This document shows, piece after piece, positions 31,515-34,091 of a stretch of DNA of 34,091 nucleotides; the stretch's first letter is position 1, and the number at the start of each line of letters is the position of its first letter. The DNA comes from Clostridia bacterium (GTDB lineage Bacteria; Bacillota; Clostridia; Oscillospirales; Butyricicoccaceae), in NCBI GenBank assembly GCA_017453985.1, contig JAFTDT010000100.1, positions 1-34,091 of the forward strand, in the 5' to 3' direction. The notes beneath the pieces were generated by a model. That model was not told the origin of the DNA, did no database searches, and saw nothing but the letters and a program-made list of their open reading frames with translations. Position numbers and translations under genes: made by a program.

Positions 31515-32498
31515 TTGAAAAGGCTGATTTTTGTCGTATGCGCTTTGCTGCTGCTCACGCTCTGCGCCTGCGGAAAGCCGCAGAAATACTCGGCGGAGAG
31601 CTACGATGCGTTTGACACGGTGATAAGCGTGACGGCGTACTGCCGCAGCAGCGCGGAGTTTGACAAGCTTAGCGGACAGGCGTTCGCGCGCTTTGCGGAG
31701 CTGAGCCGCAAGCTGGATATTTATTACGAATACAGCGGCATGAACAATCTCCGCACGCTCAACCTCGCCGCGGGGAGAGAGCCGGTGGAGCTGGACGGAG
31801 AGACGCTTGCGCTGCTGCGCTTCTGCCGCGAGGTGTATGATATCACCGGAGGTAAGGTCAACGTCGCCATGGGCAGCGTGCTGCGCCTGTGGCACGACGC
31901 GCGCGAAAACGGCGTGCTGCCCGATGAGGACGCGCTGCGGCAGGCGGCGGAGCATTGCGATATAAACGCGCTGGTGATAGACGAGGCGGCAGGCACGGCA
32001 TACCTGACGGACGGGGAGATGAGCCTCGACGTCGGCGCCGTGGCGAAAGGCTGGGCAGCGCAGCGCGTGGCGGACGAGCTGAAGGCGGGAGGCTTCGGAG
32101 ATTTTGTCATATCGGCGGGCGGAAACGTGATAACCGCAGGCAGCGCGGAGGGAGGCAGAGCGTGGCGCGTCGGCGTGCAGAGCTCGGAGGAAAACGGCGG
32201 CATTATCGCCTCTCTCGATTCGCGCGACGAGGCGGTTGTAACCTCCAGCGGCAGCCAGAGGTATGTGGAGATAGACGGCGTGCGCTATCATCATATCATC
32301 GACCCGCAGACGCTCGCGCCGGCGAAATATATGCGCTCGATGACGGTCGTGCATCCCGACTCCGGCATGGCGGACGCGCTCTCCACCGCGCTCTTTCTCA
32401 TGGAGCCGGCGGAGGCGCTGGCGGCGGCAGAGGCGGGTGGCTACCGGATAATAATGCTGACCAACGACGGCGAGCTGACAGACAGCGCGGACAGATAA
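31515..32498 (+). CDS. apbE: FAD:protein FMN transferase, lipoprotein
   Basis: 327-aa ApbE-family flavin transferase, which attaches FMN to threonine of extracytoplasmic flavoproteins such as Rnf or Nqr subunits and FMN-binding proteins. Lipobox LCAC with Cys19, then the ApbE core: DAFDTVISVTAY, LDVGAVAKGWAAQRV, FVISAGGNV, and the metal-binding HHIIDPQTL with a conserved C-terminal DALSTALFLM. The start is TTG 31515: GGAGG (31501-31505) lies nine bases upstream, and the lead then forms a proper lipoprotein signal; an in-frame ATG at 31470 has no site and would add an odd tail. No FMN target gene is nearby. Confidence 0.92.
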   Translation: MKRLIFVVCALLLLTLCACGKPQKYSAESYDAFDTVISVTAYCRSSAEFDKLSGQAFARFAELSRKLDIYYEYSGMNNLRTLNLAAGREPVELDGETLALLRFCREVYDITGGKVNVAMGSVLRLWHDARENGVLPDEDALRQAAEHCDINALVIDEAAGTAYLTDGEMSLDVGAVAKGWAAQRVADELKAGGFGDFVISAGGNVITAGSAEGGRAWRVGVQSSEENGGIIASLDSRDEAVVTSSGSQRYVEIDGVRYHHIIDPQTLAPAKYMRSMTVVHPDSGMADALSTALFLMEPAEALAAAEAGGYRIIMLTNDGELTDSADR

Positions 32499-32502
32499 AC
32501 AT

Positions 32503-32532
32503 AAGCGGGCAAAACGCCCGCTTGTTTTTTAT
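32503..32532. terminator. Bidirectional terminator
   Basis: AAGCGGGC (32503-32510) pairs with GCCCGCTT (32516-32523), 5-nt loop, then GTTTTTTAT on plus. It lies between the convergent apbE and membrane-protein genes. Confidence 0.88.
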
Positions 32533-33245
32533 ATAAAAGGATTGCTGCGCATCATGCTGCCGACGCGGTATTTCTGATTGCATATCAGGTATTCCGCGTT
32601 GTCCAGCCATTCCTCGGTGAGCAGACGGTAAATGCTGTTGACCGTCACGGCGAGCGCAGCGCGGTCAATCGTAGAAAGCTCGTAGAGATTGTCATATACG
32701 TTCAGCTCCTCCCAGAGATGGTATATCTCCAGTATGAGGTCGGTAAAGCGGTCCTTTTCCATCAGCGCGGGGTTTTCTATCACCTTGAGAAAATAGCTGT
32801 GGCGGGTGCTGAGATGGTAATGAAGGGCGTAAAAGTCGATATCCTCCGCCCGCACGTCAAAGCCGCGGCTCGCCGTAAATTGCCGCACCGAGGCAAAGTC
32901 CGCCTCGCGCCAGCTCTCGTCCGGGCAAATGCGGCTTTGCAGCTCGTCGCGCCGTCGGTCAAGGCTGACGAGATAGCGCAGCATGTCTGAGCCGGACTCG
33001 CTGAAGAACACGCTCTCTATCATGTGGCTCTTCTGCATGGCGCTGCCTTTTTCCGCTCGCTCTATCAGCCGCTCGAAAACCAGCGACACCAGGATTACCT
33101 CCAGCGGCAGAAAGGCTATGTCATGCACGAAGAAGATGAATATATGATGCGCGTCGCGGAATATGGCATAGTGCAGCGCATACGTGCACAGGGATATGAT
33201 TATCATCAGCAGAATAAGCCTTTTGAAAGAAAGCTTGCTTTTCAT
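32529..33245 (-). CDS. Conserved hypothetical membrane protein
   Basis: 238-aa protein, not recognised. Two membrane helices near the N-terminus (about 8-28: LILLMIIISLCTYALHY; and 36-60: FIFFVHDIAFLPLEVILVSLVF) are followed by a cytosolic alpha-helical region of about 175 residues rich in charged, Tyr and Leu residues. ATG 33245 has GGGAGGT eight bases upstream. The promoter probably lies at about 33275-33320 (TTGTCA, 18-nt spacer, TATTTT, or the nearby TATAAT), inside the tail of the upstream partial gene, suggesting that sequence was originally this gene's own upstream region. Confidence 0.78.
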   Translation of the reverse strand: MKSKLSFKRLILLMIIISLCTYALHYAIFRDAHHIFIFFVHDIAFLPLEVILVSLVFERLIERAEKGSAMQKSHMIESVFFSESGSDMLRYLVSLDRRRDELQSRICPDESWREADFASVRQFTASRGFDVRAEDIDFYALHYHLSTRHSYFLKVIENPALMEKDRFTDLILEIYHLWEELNVYDNLYELSTIDRAALAVTVNSIYRLLTEEWLDNAEYLICNQKYRVGSMMRSNPFI

Positions 33246-33265
33246 GCGCGCATACCTCCCGAAAA

Positions 33266-34091
33266 TCAAGTATTATAAATAAAATACAATAAATATGCAT
33301 GATTTGACAAGAGAAAACAGGAATTTAATTTTTCGCCTCGCAGCACGCTCTCCGCGGCATTCCGTATGTCCGCATATCTCTCGCTGCGCTCCGCCTCGTC
33401 GCGCGCCGCCTCCTCGATTTGATACTCCGCATAGCTTTCAAGCTCCGGATGCTCCGCCTTGAACATGCGAAAGTCCTCTCGCGCCATTTCCGTCGCTGCC
33501 GGATTGGCGAGGCTCATGCGGTCGATGTTGTGCTTGTGCAGCAGATATAGCTGGAAGTCGCGGTAGTACTCATCGTTCTTTCTTATCGGCGCAAATATCT
33601 CGTTCAGCCCCTTGCCGACGACCTCGCCGCGTATGTTCGTCTGCTTGTCCGAAATCATGTATATCGCCGCATTGCTCGACGCTCTGGCATGGTTGTAATA
33701 GGCGTACAGCGATTTGTCGCCGGTCGCCTTTGCCACGCGGGACACTGCCTCGCCGCTGTCCACCATCTTGCGCTTGAAATATGACCAGCCCTCGCGCGCC
33801 CGCTCGCCGAGGGTCTGCCGGTTTCCGGAGTTCTTCGTGTTCACCAGCGAGGAGGGCAGGTTCTCCGCCGCCTCGTCCAGCTCGCCGTATATCTCCTCCA
33901 TTGCGGAGACATAGTCCGCCGCCGCCTCCGTGTCCGCGCCGCTCCTGTGTCTTCCGTCGCGGCGGCGCTCCTCGCGCGTCGTCTGCTCCTGCCGCTCCGT
34001 CTCCTCCGTCAGCTCTCGGATAAAGTCATACGAGCTTTTCTGCTTCGGCTTGACATTCTGCGGATTTTGTGGTACGCTTTTTCCCGCAGAA
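33266..34091 (-). CDS. C-terminal part of a large phage/mobile-element polyvalent-type protein (partial, 5' end outside window)
   Basis: The frame is open to the right edge: about 274 codons, no start seen. The right part is a charged linker (FIRELTEETERQEQTTREER, RRRDGRHRSG); then a helical region (LGERAREGWSYFKRKMVDSG, YAYYNHARASSNAAIYMIS, VGKGLNEIFAPIRK, YRDFQLYLLHKHNIDRMS) that resembles the large polyvalent proteins (LPD-type domains) carried by prophages and conjugative elements of Firmicutes. The last 18 or so codons after RGEKLN (SCFLLSNHAYLLYFIYNT) are AT-rich and unlike the body, as if the gene were cut and fused to non-coding DNA at about 33333. Probably a degraded element edge; the domain name is not certain. 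Confidence 0.6.
   Translation of the reverse strand, partial: SAGKSVPQNPQNVKPKQKSSYDFIRELTEETERQEQTTREERRRDGRHRSGADTEAAADYVSAMEEIYGELDEAAENLPSSLVNTKNSGNRQTLGERAREGWSYFKRKMVDSGEAVSRVAKATGDKSLYAYYNHARASSNAAIYMISDKQTNIRGEVVGKGLNEIFAPIRKNDEYYRDFQLYLLHKHNIDRMSLANPAATEMAREDFRMFKAEHPELESYAEYQIEEAARDEAERSERYADIRNAAESVLRGEKLNSCFLLSNHAYLLYFIYNT

Noticed and set aside
1..34091. CRISPR arrays, tRNA or rRNA genes, insertion sequences
   Set aside because: No regularly spaced direct repeats, cloverleaf-type sequences, rRNA segments or transposase reading frames were seen on either strand.

Overview
The window looks like chromosomal DNA of a strictly anaerobic, low-to-mid GC Gram-positive bacterium of the Clostridia, probably a gut Eubacteriales lineage; this placement is inferred from gene content. 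Supporting genes are RNase J, an IreB-type regulatory phosphoprotein, a phenylalanine T-box in front of pheST, desulfoferrodoxin (superoxide reductase), acetate kinase, a TSCPD-domain protein, type II pantothenate kinase and PadR/DUF2812 and DUF6442/HTH pairs. Coding DNA is GC-rich, while promoters and other intergenic stretches are AT-rich with near-consensus sigma-A boxes. No tRNA, rRNA, CRISPR array or insertion sequence was found.

Layout. 1-1826: a secreted CHAP/ricin-lectin/Fn3-like protein (cut by the left edge) diverges from a small XRE regulator, with a tandem palindromic operator between them. 1882-5175: rnj and tmcAL on the minus strand. 5331-8985: ackA, an M3 oligoendopeptidase and a small zinc-phospholipase-like protein on plus. 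8986-9314: a non-coding mosaic of hairpins flanked by an identical 29-bp repeat; one internal 43-bp hairpin unit recurs at 14923-14965. 9315-14754, minus strand: two overlapping DUF21/CBS membrane proteins, a peptidase S10 homologue, and a padR-DUF2812 pair with its own promoter and operator. 14966-18286: a five-gene minus-strand flavin/iron-sulfur operon resembling the HcnABC / hydroxyproline / dye-linked proline dehydrogenase family. 18538-22321, plus strand: TSCPD protein, asnS (interrupted by an in-frame TAG), coaW and an aspartate-type aminotransferase. 22462-23315: a DUF6442-HTH-membrane protein module with repeated operator sites. 23368-29161, minus strand: dfx, an SH3-NlpC/P60 hydrolase with a small partner gene, ireB, and pheST under T-box control. 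29542-33245: a lipoprotein, rarA, a lipoprotein ApbE and a membrane protein. 33266-34091: the 3' end of a large phage-type protein with an unrelated AT-rich tail, probably the edge of a degraded mobile element.

Most of the window is ordinary housekeeping. The points most worth a second look are the amber codon in asnS, the CHAP-lectin/XRE locus with its 21-bp-spaced operators, the hairpin mosaic bounded by outward-facing terminators, and the phage-gene junction at the right end. TAG is the natural stop of three other genes here, so it is not obviously a sense codon in this genome.
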